From the NCBI GenBank assembly GCA_030549495.1, contig JAUIRK010000121.1:124001-188000 (forward strand): 64,000 nucleotides of DNA, in the 5' to 3' direction. Positions within the stretch are counted from its first letter, which is position 1. The number at the start of each line of letters is the position of its first letter. The stretch is from Nectonema munidae (Eukaryota; Nematomorpha; Nectonematoida; Nectonematidae). The notes below the pieces were generated by a model that saw only the letters and a program-made list of their open reading frames with translations, was not told where the DNA came from and made no database searches. Below, in pieces: positions 35,101 to 40,040 of this stretch. The translations under genes and the position numbers were made by a program.

Positions 35101-37270
35101 GCCAATTTTGGATTATTTCCAAGATCCATTAGAAGATTGATAAAACGTTACAATAAAATAAAATTTGAGGATAGCATTGACAATTGTAAATAAAAGATAG
35201 ACAATTACTGTGAAATTTCAAAGGCCATATAGAGGCGCTTTCATAAAATCACACAAGCACCTTAGCATGGCGGATCATATTATTACCCCTCCAAGGACAG
35301 ATAGTGGGAATTTTACTACCATTGCATATAATCATTTTTTATAGTTAATTTTTTCACATTATATTTCAAAAGATTTTTTCAACATTGAAAATTTCTTGAG
35401 AAGAATATATTTAACTTGAATTTATATGTTTTTTAGATAAGATAGTTTTTCAACAAACACTTAGAAAGTTTTTCAATATTCAAGAATCATGGTATAGATA
35501 AAACCTGTTTTGTTATGTTTCAATTTTTCAAAAATGATAAAATGATGTCCTTATCAAAAGACTATGTCAAAATCCCACATTTAGTATATCTCTGGGGGAA
35601 TATGTATTTTAGAACAAAGGAGCAACTTAACCGTACTTTGTACTCTTTGGAAGGATGGCATCGAAGCTTTGTATCTTTTGCTGGGTGTTCACATCCGGTA
35701 ATCTGGAAATTCATTCAACTTTTGAAGCAAGAAATTAATAAGAGGTTAAGGTGGCTCAAATTACTGCTGGTTTTGCTAGCGAACCACCCAGAAAAAAATA
35801 TAAAGACAAATTAATTCAATTGTGCTGACATATCAAGAAAATACTTATTTAGAGTATTTCAAAGGCATTGCGTTCAACTTGAGATTTTAATCAATTGTTT
35901 GCTCTTTAAATAAATATTTTAGCATTTCATTTATATTTTTTTATGTATTTTTTCGAAAATATACTTTTCTATGGATTTGATATACTGGATTTTATTCAGA
36001 GGAAATGTGCTTTCGAACGATTAGGATGATTTTGTCTGGATTATGGTCTTGAGGGATTTTGTCTTTCAGGGGTTTTTGTCCTGACACCCCACTACACACC
36101 CCATATCTCCTCTTTATATTCTTATGTAAGCTATTTGCACACATATATTTTATATATCATGACACAACTGCACCATCAATTGTATTATTGCTTTCATTTT
36201 AGTTTCTTGAAAAAGACCGTAAAGTCGAAATATCGAGTGTTAATTCCTACATTTAAATTTGAAAAGTCAAGTTAATAAATTTACTCTTTGAATTTGCTTT
36301 ATTACTTTAATTCCATAATTTTAAATTATTATTGACTTTTTATTGTGAATCAAGGAAATTAAACGCTAAAATTCATTTTGTACTTTGAAAATCAATGCAT
36401 TTTTATTATCATATCAATGCGGGCTGCGATCAATGAGATACCGCGAGATGAAAATACTAATCACTAGAATGAGACATAAAATAGTTCAGAGATACAAAAA
36501 TGGAAAAATGAGAAAAAAAATTGATGTAGATTGTGCGTTATTTTGTTCAAGTTCTCTATCTACTAATACACATCTGCCTTTCACAATTGATGTATATAAG
36601 CTTCCAACTCTACCTAAAATCTGACTTTGGGATTAGATTTCTTTATCAATGAAATGTCATGTGAGACACAGCGCATATGTATATGAAGTTTTATCATTTT
36701 GTGTTTAAACAATACCTAATTAATAACCTTACTTAAATAATACCAAATCGAATTTGAACATTACTAATTAGACCAGATTTTATCCAATTTAAAAAGTATT
36801 CCGCTATAATTTTTTTTATAATGCCTAAATCTTTCTTTAAATAACGATCTTAAATTAACTCTTTGAATTTGTACACCAAAAGTTCTATTCGGATTATATT
36901 TTCCTTTTGATAGACGAAAGAAGAATGGAAAAAAGTTTTTTTGATAGCTTCAACAGTTCACATATGTGGGGTAATTTTTTATGCTTTATTCGCTTCCGGG
37001 GAAGTTCAAAACTGGGCCAAAGATGAAGACACGACTTGGAAGAAGTTGGACTCTGACTACTCAATCAAAGAAACATCGATTGAAGGTGCTTTCAACGAAG
37101 AATACAACCAAAATGCAAAAGGGCCTTTATTTGACAACAACTTCATCTACAATGACTACACCGAATTCGACAATAACCACGTCTTTGAGAATACACACCA
37201 CAAAAATTCGCCTTCCAACCCGTACCAAGAGAGAAGGAAAAGTAGCGTAGTTTATAGGGAGATGCCATAG
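4828..37270 (+). CDS. VGlut: Vesicular glutamate transporter (VGLUT, SLC17A6/7/8 family), 11 coding exons, 584 aa
   Basis: This gene should load glutamate into synaptic vesicles, driven mainly by membrane potential from the V-ATPase. Exons are 4828-5166, 6668-6786, 6842-6956, 10058-10145, 21833-21919, 21989-22119, 25491-25640, 25712-25841, 29548-29658, 32486-32613 and 36914-37270; all junctions are GT-AG and in phase. Family signatures run in order: TM1 [15 protein letters not shown] (R90), [33 protein letters not shown] (R184, E191), [23 protein letters not shown] (R318), [33 protein letters not shown] and [10 protein letters not shown]. These arginines and the glutamate correspond to residues important for transport in mammalian VGLUT2. 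The TM2 position that is His in vertebrates (H128) is Asp here. The cytosolic tail after about residue 500 is polar and not recognised. The length is normal for the family. The start has a long cytosolic N-terminus and no signal peptide, as expected. Confidence 0.96.
5167..6667 (+). other. VGLUT intron 1
   Basis: The intron begins GTACCT and ends TTCAG. Its only recognisable insertion is the TTAA-type MITE at 6335-6463; the rest is AT-rich non-coding sequence. Confidence 0.85.
6331..6463. mobile_element. piggyBac-type MITE, copy 1
   Basis: TTAA (6331-6334) is followed by CCCATTTAAGACC, and the element ends GGTCGTAAATGGG at 6463. Copy 2 at 37729-37856 is nearly identical over its whole length. 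In this copy the right-hand TTAA has changed to TAAA. Inside is a small hairpin, GTTCCAAAATAGGAAC. There is no coding capacity. Confidence 0.85.
6668..6786 (+). CDS. VGlut: VGLUT exon 2 (residues 114-153)
   Basis: This exon encodes TM2 and the flanking loop, from [12 protein letters not shown] to FFPPN. The acceptor is GATTCAG. It ends in a split codon (AA plus A, Lys153) before the weak donor GTTCCT. The motif [17 protein letters not shown] is the TM2 core; the Asp at residue 128 occupies the position of the conserved vertebrate His. Confidence 0.93.
6842..6956 (+). CDS. VGlut: VGLUT exon 3 (residues 153-191)
   Basis: A 55-nt intron (6787-6841) precedes it, close to the minimum spliceable size. 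The exon reads [19 protein letters not shown] and then [17 protein letters not shown], covering TM3 and part of TM4. It holds R184 and E191, which by alignment correspond to the charged residues needed for glutamate transport in VGLUT2. It ends GAG followed by donor GTAAGA, phase 0. Confidence 0.94.
6957..10057 (+). other. VGLUT intron 3
   Basis: The intron runs from GTAAGA to CTTTAG. It contains a degenerate GTTAGG-like stretch (about 7258-7315) and a family A SINE at 9093-9239. The remaining sequence is AT-rich without a recognisable gene. Confidence 0.85.
9093..9239 (-). repeat. tRNA-derived SINE, family A, copy 1
   Basis: On the + strand the copy begins AAGGTAAAGGTACC and ends in CTCACGCCCCC. 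The reverse complement holds a tRNA-like head with a B box (GGTTCGATACC) and an A-box-like segment. It matches the 30.31-30.46 kb copy closely and the 17.6 and 51.3 kb copies more loosely. The minus strand is the presumed Pol III direction. Confidence 0.75.
10058..10145 (+). CDS. VGlut: VGLUT exon 4 (residues 192-221)
   Basis: The exon encodes [20 protein letters not shown] followed by SKLVTIAFS, completing TM4 and the highly conserved cytosolic loop to TM5. The acceptor is ACTTTAG. It ends on the first base of a Gly codon before donor GTATCT. It is followed by the largest intron of the gene. Confidence 0.95.
10824..10895 (-). repeat. tRNA-derived SINE, family B
   Basis: The minus strand has a near-perfect A box (TGGCTTAGTGG) and, about 35 nt on, a B box (GGTTCGATTC), the internal Pol III promoter arrangement of tRNA genes. 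The acceptor arms do not pair and the anticodon stem is poor, so I call it a tRNA-derived SINE or tRNA pseudogene and not a working tRNA. A weaker relative lies at about 4.16-4.24 kb. Confidence 0.65.
12230..14817 (-). mobile_element. hAT transposon remnant, ZMYM/DUF4371 type
   Basis: Minus-strand coding fragments make up a decayed hAT transposase. The right end (14800-14817), reverse-complemented, reads CAGGGCCGGTTTTTAGCC, a hAT-like terminus with GCGGGGCCC subterminal repeats. The N-terminal coding start is near 13759. I could not find the matching left terminus, so the left bound is only the end of recognisable coding. Confidence 0.65.
12240..13759 (-). pseudogene. hAT transposase (DUF4371/ZMYM1-like) pseudogene
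   Basis: On the minus strand a basic N-terminal segment (13532-13759) carries [20 protein letters not shown]. It is followed by the diagnostic [19 protein letters not shown] and [11 protein letters not shown] (13278-13526), which match DUF4371/ZMYM1-like hAT proteins (usually [13 protein letters not shown] and FFVPCGCHSLNL). The C-terminal dimerisation region (about 12240-12430) reads [19 protein letters not shown] and [16 protein letters not shown]. Frameshifts and stops separate the segments, so it cannot be made as one protein. Confidence 0.78.
16081..16800 (+). pseudogene. LINE reverse-transcriptase fragment
   Basis: The fragment begins around the catalytic FADD motif ([12 protein letters not shown], near 16100). 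It continues through the typical post-catalytic region [19 protein letters not shown] and [20 protein letters not shown], open from 16114 to 16497. Beyond about 16500, shifted frames still resemble the LINE C-terminus ([19 protein letters not shown]). It is 5'-truncated and lies in VGLUT intron 4. Confidence 0.75.
17594..17742 (-). repeat. tRNA-derived SINE, family A, copy 2
   Basis: This is a diverged relative of the 9.1 and 30.3 kb copies. It begins AAGGTAAAGGTACC, keeps GTGTTTTCAT and GGAATCGAATCC, and ends with CAACCAACCTGCCATGCC. It is older than the other copies, judging by its divergence. Confidence 0.65.
18990..19420. repeat. Tandem array, ~150-bp unit, about 3 copies
   Basis: Direct repeats start at about 19001, 19154 and 19303 (periods of 153 and 149 bp). 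Each unit carries a TCA-ATTTATTTTTT segment, then TCAAAAAATTGATTGATATA, GACAGC-CAACTGAAAAAA and a tail TATACAAAGTTTT. The third unit is cut short. A related copy lies inverted at 20131-20245. Confidence 0.8.
20131..20245. repeat. Inverted copy of the 19.0-19.4 kb unit
   Basis: Reverse-complemented, this segment reads TACTCATTTTCAAGTAG, then GATGTTTATTTTTTAG, CCTGTCAAAAATGATTGACA and TATGACACTTCAACTGAAA. This matches the repeat unit at 19.15-19.3 kb in order. It lies directly before the second array, so the two arrays may belong to one composite element. Confidence 0.7.
20246..21015. repeat. Tandem array, ~152-bp unit, about 5 copies
   Basis: The landmark ATTTCATGTAAAATTTGAAT recurs at about 20351, 20541, 20692, 20842 and 20995, giving spacings of 190, 151, 150 and 153 bp. 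Each unit also carries GATTTTAGA-ATAAACCGCAA, TTCAAATTCTAAATGCAAAA and TAAATGAAATTGCCATTGTT. The sequence differs from the first array but the period is almost the same. Confidence 0.85.
21833..21919 (+). CDS. VGlut: VGLUT exon 5 (residues 221-250)
   Basis: The exon encodes TM5: [20 protein letters not shown] then WDSCFYIY. It starts with GT completing the Gly221 codon and ends with G of Gly250 before donor GTAAGG. It aligns to the vertebrate SYAGAVVAMPLAGVL and FYVYG segment. Confidence 0.93.
21989..22119 (+). CDS. VGlut: VGLUT exon 6 (residues 250-293)
   Basis: After a 69-nt intron the exon encodes TM6 and the central cytosolic loop: [15 protein letters not shown], then [17 protein letters not shown], matching the vertebrate HPSISEEERKYIEDAIG. 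The acceptor is CTCTTAG. It ends GAAAAG before donor GTATAA, phase 0. Confidence 0.95.
22120..25490 (+). other. VGLUT intron 6
   Basis: The intron runs from GTATAA to AATTTTAG. It contains a hAT MITE at 22221-22556, a C-run at about 24063-24073 and AT-rich sequence with no recognisable gene. Confidence 0.85.
22213..22564. mobile_element. hAT MITE with perfect ends and target duplication
   Basis: The element spans 22221-22556 (336 bp). The left end CAGTGCCCGCGCTA is the exact reverse complement of the right end TAGCGCGGGCACTG. Both flanks carry AGCCCTAG (22213-22220 and 22557-22564), an exact 8-bp hAT-type duplication. The left arm has two long C-runs. There is no transposase. The undamaged ends and duplication suggest a recent insertion into VGLUT intron 6. 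Confidence 0.93.
25491..25640 (+). CDS. VGlut: VGLUT exon 7 (residues 294-343)
   Basis: The exon encodes TM7 and its flanks: [32 protein letters not shown] and [12 protein letters not shown]318 in the FCRSW motif corresponds to the TM7 arginine (R322 in VGLUT2) that helps bind substrate. It is 150 nt and phase 0 at both ends. The donor is GTTTTC. Confidence 0.96.
25712..25841 (+). CDS. VGlut: VGLUT exon 8 (residues 344-387)
   Basis: After a 71-nt intron the exon encodes TM8 and the loop to TM9: [36 protein letters not shown] and IFNCG. It ends on the first base of Gly387 before donor GTAAAC. The frame reading on past the donor is intronic. Confidence 0.95.
28099..28316. repeat. Foldback palindrome with internal short repeats
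   Basis: The left arm (about 28099-28200) contains ACCATTTTTACTTCTAAA and TTTTTTCATTTCTTAATTGT. The right arm (about 28212-28316) contains their reverse complements, ACAATTAAGAAATGAAAAAA and TTTAGAAGTAAAAATGGTAT. Each arm is built of repeats of a TCTAAATTGTCTTTTTTCA-like motif. It is probably a foldback MITE; no target duplication is evident. Confidence 0.75.
28640..28806 (-). repeat. Dispersed repeat, copy inverted relative to 33.04 kb
   Basis: The reverse complement matches 33038-33190 from TTGGTTGGT and ATGGTCTATTGAAAAAATCA through GAGCATGTTTTTA to TTTTAACGGGGTTGG-like sequence, with few differences. A 74-codon open frame (28576-28800, minus: [34 protein letters not shown]) spans it, while the other copy has a stop. 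I do not recognise the protein. Confidence 0.65.
29548..29658 (+). CDS. VGlut: VGLUT exon 9 (residues 387-424)
   Basis: The exon encodes TM9 and the start of TM10: [20 protein letters not shown], then [11 protein letters not shown]. It starts with GG completing Gly387 and ends with G of Gly424 before donor GTACCA. It matches the vertebrate [21 protein letters not shown] region, which is split here by an intron. Confidence 0.96.
30237..30535 (+). repeat. Family A SINE, interrupted by another SINE
   Basis: Two pieces of one SINE in opposite orientation to copy 3 flank it. The outer piece 30460-30535 (reverse complement AAGGTAAAGGTACCTTAGAC, then GCGCAATTGTG) is the head. The piece 30237-30309 (reverse complement TTGTATCGAACTATGAGC, then CATCTAACCAACG) is the tail. 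Copy 3 (30310-30456) lies between them, in the middle of the older unit. Confidence 0.75.
30310..30456 (-). repeat. tRNA-derived SINE, family A, copy 3 (inserted)
   Basis: This is the best preserved copy and very like 9093-9239. It begins AAGGTAAAGGTACCCCGGGG and ends in CTCACGCCCCC. The reverse complement starts GGGGGCGTGAGTAGGGTTGG and carries the B box GGTTCGATCCC. It is inserted into an older SINE in opposite orientation. Confidence 0.8.
32486..32613 (+). CDS. VGlut: VGLUT exon 10 (residues 424-466)
   Basis: The exon encodes [19 protein letters not shown] and [19 protein letters not shown], then TKKG, covering TM10-TM11. It is the most conserved stretch of the family. It starts with GT completing Gly424 and ends GGG before donor GTAATG, phase 0. 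Confidence 0.97.
32980..33040 (+). pseudogene. hAT transposase dimerisation-domain scrap
   Basis: One frame reads [19 protein letters not shown], which resembles the hAT C-terminal dimerisation motif (P-T-S-A-ERxFS). It runs directly into the 33038-33190 repeat and then stops. It is too short to assign a subfamily. Confidence 0.45.
33038..33190 (+). repeat. Dispersed repeat, partner of 28.64-28.81 kb
   Basis: It begins TTGGTTGGTGTATGATC and runs through TCATTAACGGTCATAAATTA to TTGATCGTTGGTGAGGTTGG. It matches the minus-strand copy in intron 8 closely. An in-frame stop here breaks the frame that is open in the other copy. Confidence 0.65.
34116..35814 (+). pseudogene. FLYWCH-MULE transposase pseudogene
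   Basis: An N-terminal FLYWCH-type zinc-finger domain (34124-34409; [20 protein letters not shown], then HTHAP) precedes the MULE DDE domain. The DDE domain starts [20 protein letters not shown] and [21 protein letters not shown] (34582-34740), where the Asp of DGT is the first catalytic residue. [20 protein letters not shown] and [19 protein letters not shown] follow (34766-35140), then the C-terminal [23 protein letters not shown] (35515-35814). Stops and shifts separate these parts. A dispersed repeat begins at 35134, where the domain should continue. Confidence 0.88.
35134..35266. repeat. Dispersed repeat inside the MULE
   Basis: From GAAGATTGATAAAACGTTA to CACACAAGCACCTTA this matches 37908-38035, sharing AAATTTGAGGATAG and TTGACAATTGTAAATAAAAG. 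It falls between the catalytic and C-terminal parts of the transposase. It is either an insertion or the 5' part of an unusual intron of the MULE. Confidence 0.7.
36914..37270 (+). CDS. VGlut: VGLUT exon 11 (residues 467-584, stop)
   Basis: The exon starts [19 protein letters not shown] and [16 protein letters not shown] (TM12 end), matching vertebrate TREEWQYVFLIASLVHYGG and FASGEKQPWA. The remaining cytosolic tail of about 80 residues is acidic and asparagine-rich ([34 protein letters not shown]) and ends SSVVYREMP. No known sorting motif is certain. Confidence 0.96.
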   Translation, partial: TKEEWKKVFLIASTVHICGVIFYALFASGEVQNWAKDEDTTWKKLDSDYSIKETSIEGAFNEEYNQNAKGPLFDNNFIYNDYTEFDNNHVFENTHHKNSPSNPYQERRKSSVVYREMP

Positions 37271-37660
37271 AAGTGCAGAGAGTTTTCAACTTGCACTAAA
37301 AAGTCTTCAAATTCCTTTCTCAACATTCGTATATTCATTGCTGTGTTGTGTGCACGTGTACAAATTGGTGAGGATCTGTTTCATCAATATGGTTTATCTT
37401 ATACTTGCAAATATTCTTAAACGTTGCCCTATTCCTGTATGTTCATTTAACTTATTCATGTTATTTTATTTAAACAAAAGTAAAGGAATATCACATAGTT
37501 TTTATTGACTTTCATTCAATATTTTTTCTGTAGTCAAATGTATAAATATGTGCATGGGTTATATTCAAAGAGAGGATGTAAGATTTCATGCAAGTTTCCT
37601 CATCTTCTTAGTATAGATCTTTTAAAACAATAAAAGAATTTAAAGTTGTATCTCTTAATA
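37271..37660 (+). other. VGLUT 3' UTR with AATAAA
   Basis: After the stop codon the sequence is non-coding. An AATAAA at 37629-37634 is a plausible polyadenylation signal, which would give a 3' UTR of roughly 380 nt. The TTAA MITE copy 2 begins just beyond. Confidence 0.5.
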
Positions 37661-37724
37661 CTGTGCTAATTTTCCAGAAGCTCCACAATTTAGAATGTGT
37701 GTTTTTTCTTAAAAAACGCTTGAA

Positions 37725-37860
37725 TTAACCCATTTAAGGCCAAGCAAAGCAGACGATATCTAAAAACGCAGATGATTTATATTCAAAGTCATTGAAAAAA
37801 GCAGACGAAGATGAAATTACTTATGTTCCAAAATAGGAACATTGGCCGTAAATGGGTTAA
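37725..37860. mobile_element. piggyBac-type MITE, copy 2
   Basis: The element spans 37729-37856 (128 bp), flanked by TTAA on both sides (37725-37728 and 37857-37860). The ends CCCATTTAAGGCC and GGCCGTAAATGGG are inverted. It is nearly identical to copy 1 at 6335-6463, so the two moved recently or from the same source. It lies just downstream of the VGLUT gene. Confidence 0.92.
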
Positions 37861-37907
37861 GAAGGAAATTTATTGGGAAAATACACTATTTAACAAAGAT
37901 GAAGAAG

Positions 37908-38035
37908 ATTGGTAAAACGTTATAAGCAAAATAAAATTTGAGGATAGTATTGACAATTGTAAATAAAAGATAGCCTATTACTGTGAAATTTCAAAAGGCC
38001 ATCGAGGCGCTTCCATGAAATTACACAATCCTTTA
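37908..38035. repeat. Dispersed repeat, second copy
   Basis: It is the partner of 35134-35266, from GAAGATTGGTAAAACGTTA to AAATTACACAATCCTTTA. It begins about 50 bp after the MITE. Confidence 0.7.
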
Positions 38036-38061
38036 ATGTAGGGCAAAAACAAGGAATTATA

Positions 38062-40040
38062 CTAAAAAATTAGCTCGAAGAGAGGGATAACTTTAACAGT
38101 TTTCAAAATTCCATTCACTCTAGAAAGTTTACCATTAACATATGAAATATGCTTTTCCCAACTCAATTTATTATCTATAATTATGCCTAACAACTTAGAA
38201 TTGTCTACAATTTCAAAAAGCAAGTTATCCCATTTTAGTTTTAACTGATTATTTCTAGAAAAAAACATTAATTTTGATTTATATTTATTAATTATTATCA
38301 TTCCATTTTTAAAAGATTTTGTGTACATTTTTCAAAATTTGATAATTCAGAGGGAAAAAATGGATATTTATACTGAGATAAACAAAAATAGCTTAGATTT
38401 TAGTATAATACAAATCATTGGTAAATATCAAAAAAAAAAGAAGCTGGCCTGAAATGGATCCTTGGGAAACACCTGTATTTACACACTTTTTATCAGATAA
38501 AACTCCTTTAATTGAAACTTGCTATGACCTACTGAATATTTATCAATAATATGATTTACTAACAAACAAAGTAAAGCTTGAATGTTATGATGTTCAAGAA
38601 ATCCAAACTGATAAGTATATAACAAGTTATTATAGCTAAAAAATGAATTCATTTGTTTAAAGAGTAATTTCTCGAATATTTTTGAGATATTTGGAATTTT
38701 AGAAACAGACATATAATTGTCAACATTATATTCATCTCCTTTTTTGAAAACTGGTTACACTTTACTAAGTTTAGTCAGGATAAACAGAAAATTCAAGACA
38801 TGTATTGAAACCTATTAAAAAGAATTTCGCCAAAATATCTATAACTAATTTTAAGTGATGCGTAGAAATTCCATATATGTCAGCGTTTTTGTTTGATTTA
38901 AAAGAATTTAAAACCACGAATATATCTTGCAAAGAAAACTTCACGAAATCAAAATCAAGTTTATTACCATTCAAAAATTTAAAATTATCAACATTTTAAA
39001 ATGAAGGATTAATCACATTCGTGAATTTTGTGTTAAAAAAATTTGAGAGCTCAAATGGTTCATCAATTATATCTTCATACTTGGAGATCATTTAAATTTG
39101 TTAGAAATGTTTTTATCCAAATGTGCTTCGGCATTGTTTCTTCAGAGAAATATTTAAAATAGTCCTCATTATTTAATTTTTTTCAAAAAGGGTTTTATCT
39201 TGTTTCCAATATTTACCTGCTTATTTTTCAATTCAAAGCTATATGATTTTTTCATTTCAAAATATCCTGTTTCTTCCTTTTATCATTTTTAAAAGTGTAG
39301 CATTTACCCAAGTTTTAATAGCTTTTTTACAATAAAGGTTGGAATTTTTCCTAAAAGTTATAACTTTGGTGTTATTATTTAAAAGATGGGAAAGTCCTCC
39401 ATTCAATTTAGACAAAAAATCGTTCGGATTATCAAAAGTATTCTGTATATATGAATGTCAGTCAAATGATGAGACTGATTCAATAAAACTATCTATATGA
39501 AATATATTTTTATATTGATAGGCATTACAATTAAAACTAGTGAAACGAAATTAAGACAGGTAAGTGATAGGATATATGAAAACTAATATTGTATGCATTA
39601 TGATAACAAAAATTTAATGGTATGAATAAGTTGTCGATAAGTGTAAGACTGCAGAAATGAGTGTACTTGGAAATTAAAGGTTTAAAAAGGGGTCGGATAA
39701 CCATATATTTAAAAAGGATTTAGCAAACAAATTATTTGAAACTGTAAATAAAACAAAATTAAAATCAACAAAAATACTAATTTATCATAAATATAATTGA
39801 CAATGACTCTTCCAATGCAGGAAAAATAGACACTAGAGATCAATTCTAAAAGTCTTATCAAAAATTTTAAGCCAAATTTCTTGCAAACAGATTATATGTG
39901 GTAAAGTATTGTTATGGGAAGAAAATAAATTTAAGAAAGTCAATAAAGAATTATACATAGAATTGAGAGATTGAGCATTCAAAGATAAAATATTAAAATG
40001 AGATGAGTGAAGATGTTCATACAAACTAGAATCAGTGAAG
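38062..40040 (-). pseudogene. Decayed LINE, minus strand
   Basis: Reading on the minus strand from about 40.0 kb, the endonuclease start has FNILSLNAQSLNSMYNSL and PHIICLQEIWLKIF (39833-40024). Reverse-transcriptase pieces follow: SFKSNKNADIYGISTHHLK (38771-38974), SKIPNISKIFEKLLFKQMN with YTYQFGFLEHHN (38479-38712) and NSKLLGIIIDNKLSWEKHIS (38062-38328). Frame breaks lie between these parts. The order EN then RT is that of a non-LTR retrotransposon of the CR1/L2/Jockey-like groups; the clade is uncertain. Confidence 0.8.

Larger units (their letters stand above)
33677..36097 (+). mobile_element. MULE DNA transposon with 9-bp target duplication
   Basis: The element spans 33686-36088 (2.4 kb) in VGLUT intron 10. 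The left end GGTACTAGGACAAAATCCCC and the reverse-complemented right end GGTGTCAGGACAAAAACCCC are inverted repeats. Each is built from several copies of a GACAAAATCCCCC-like motif (left to about 33770, right from about 36020). The flanks CCGCTACAC (33677-33685) and CCACTACAC (36089-36097) differ at one base and form a 9-bp duplication, the size Mutator-like elements make. Inside is a broken FLYWCH-MULE transposase. Confidence 0.87.
32614..36913 (+). other. VGLUT intron 10
   Basis: The intron runs from GTAATG to TGATAG. It contains a hAT C-terminal scrap (about 32985-33040), one copy of a dispersed repeat (33038-33190) and a complete-ended MULE (33686-36088). Confidence 0.85.
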
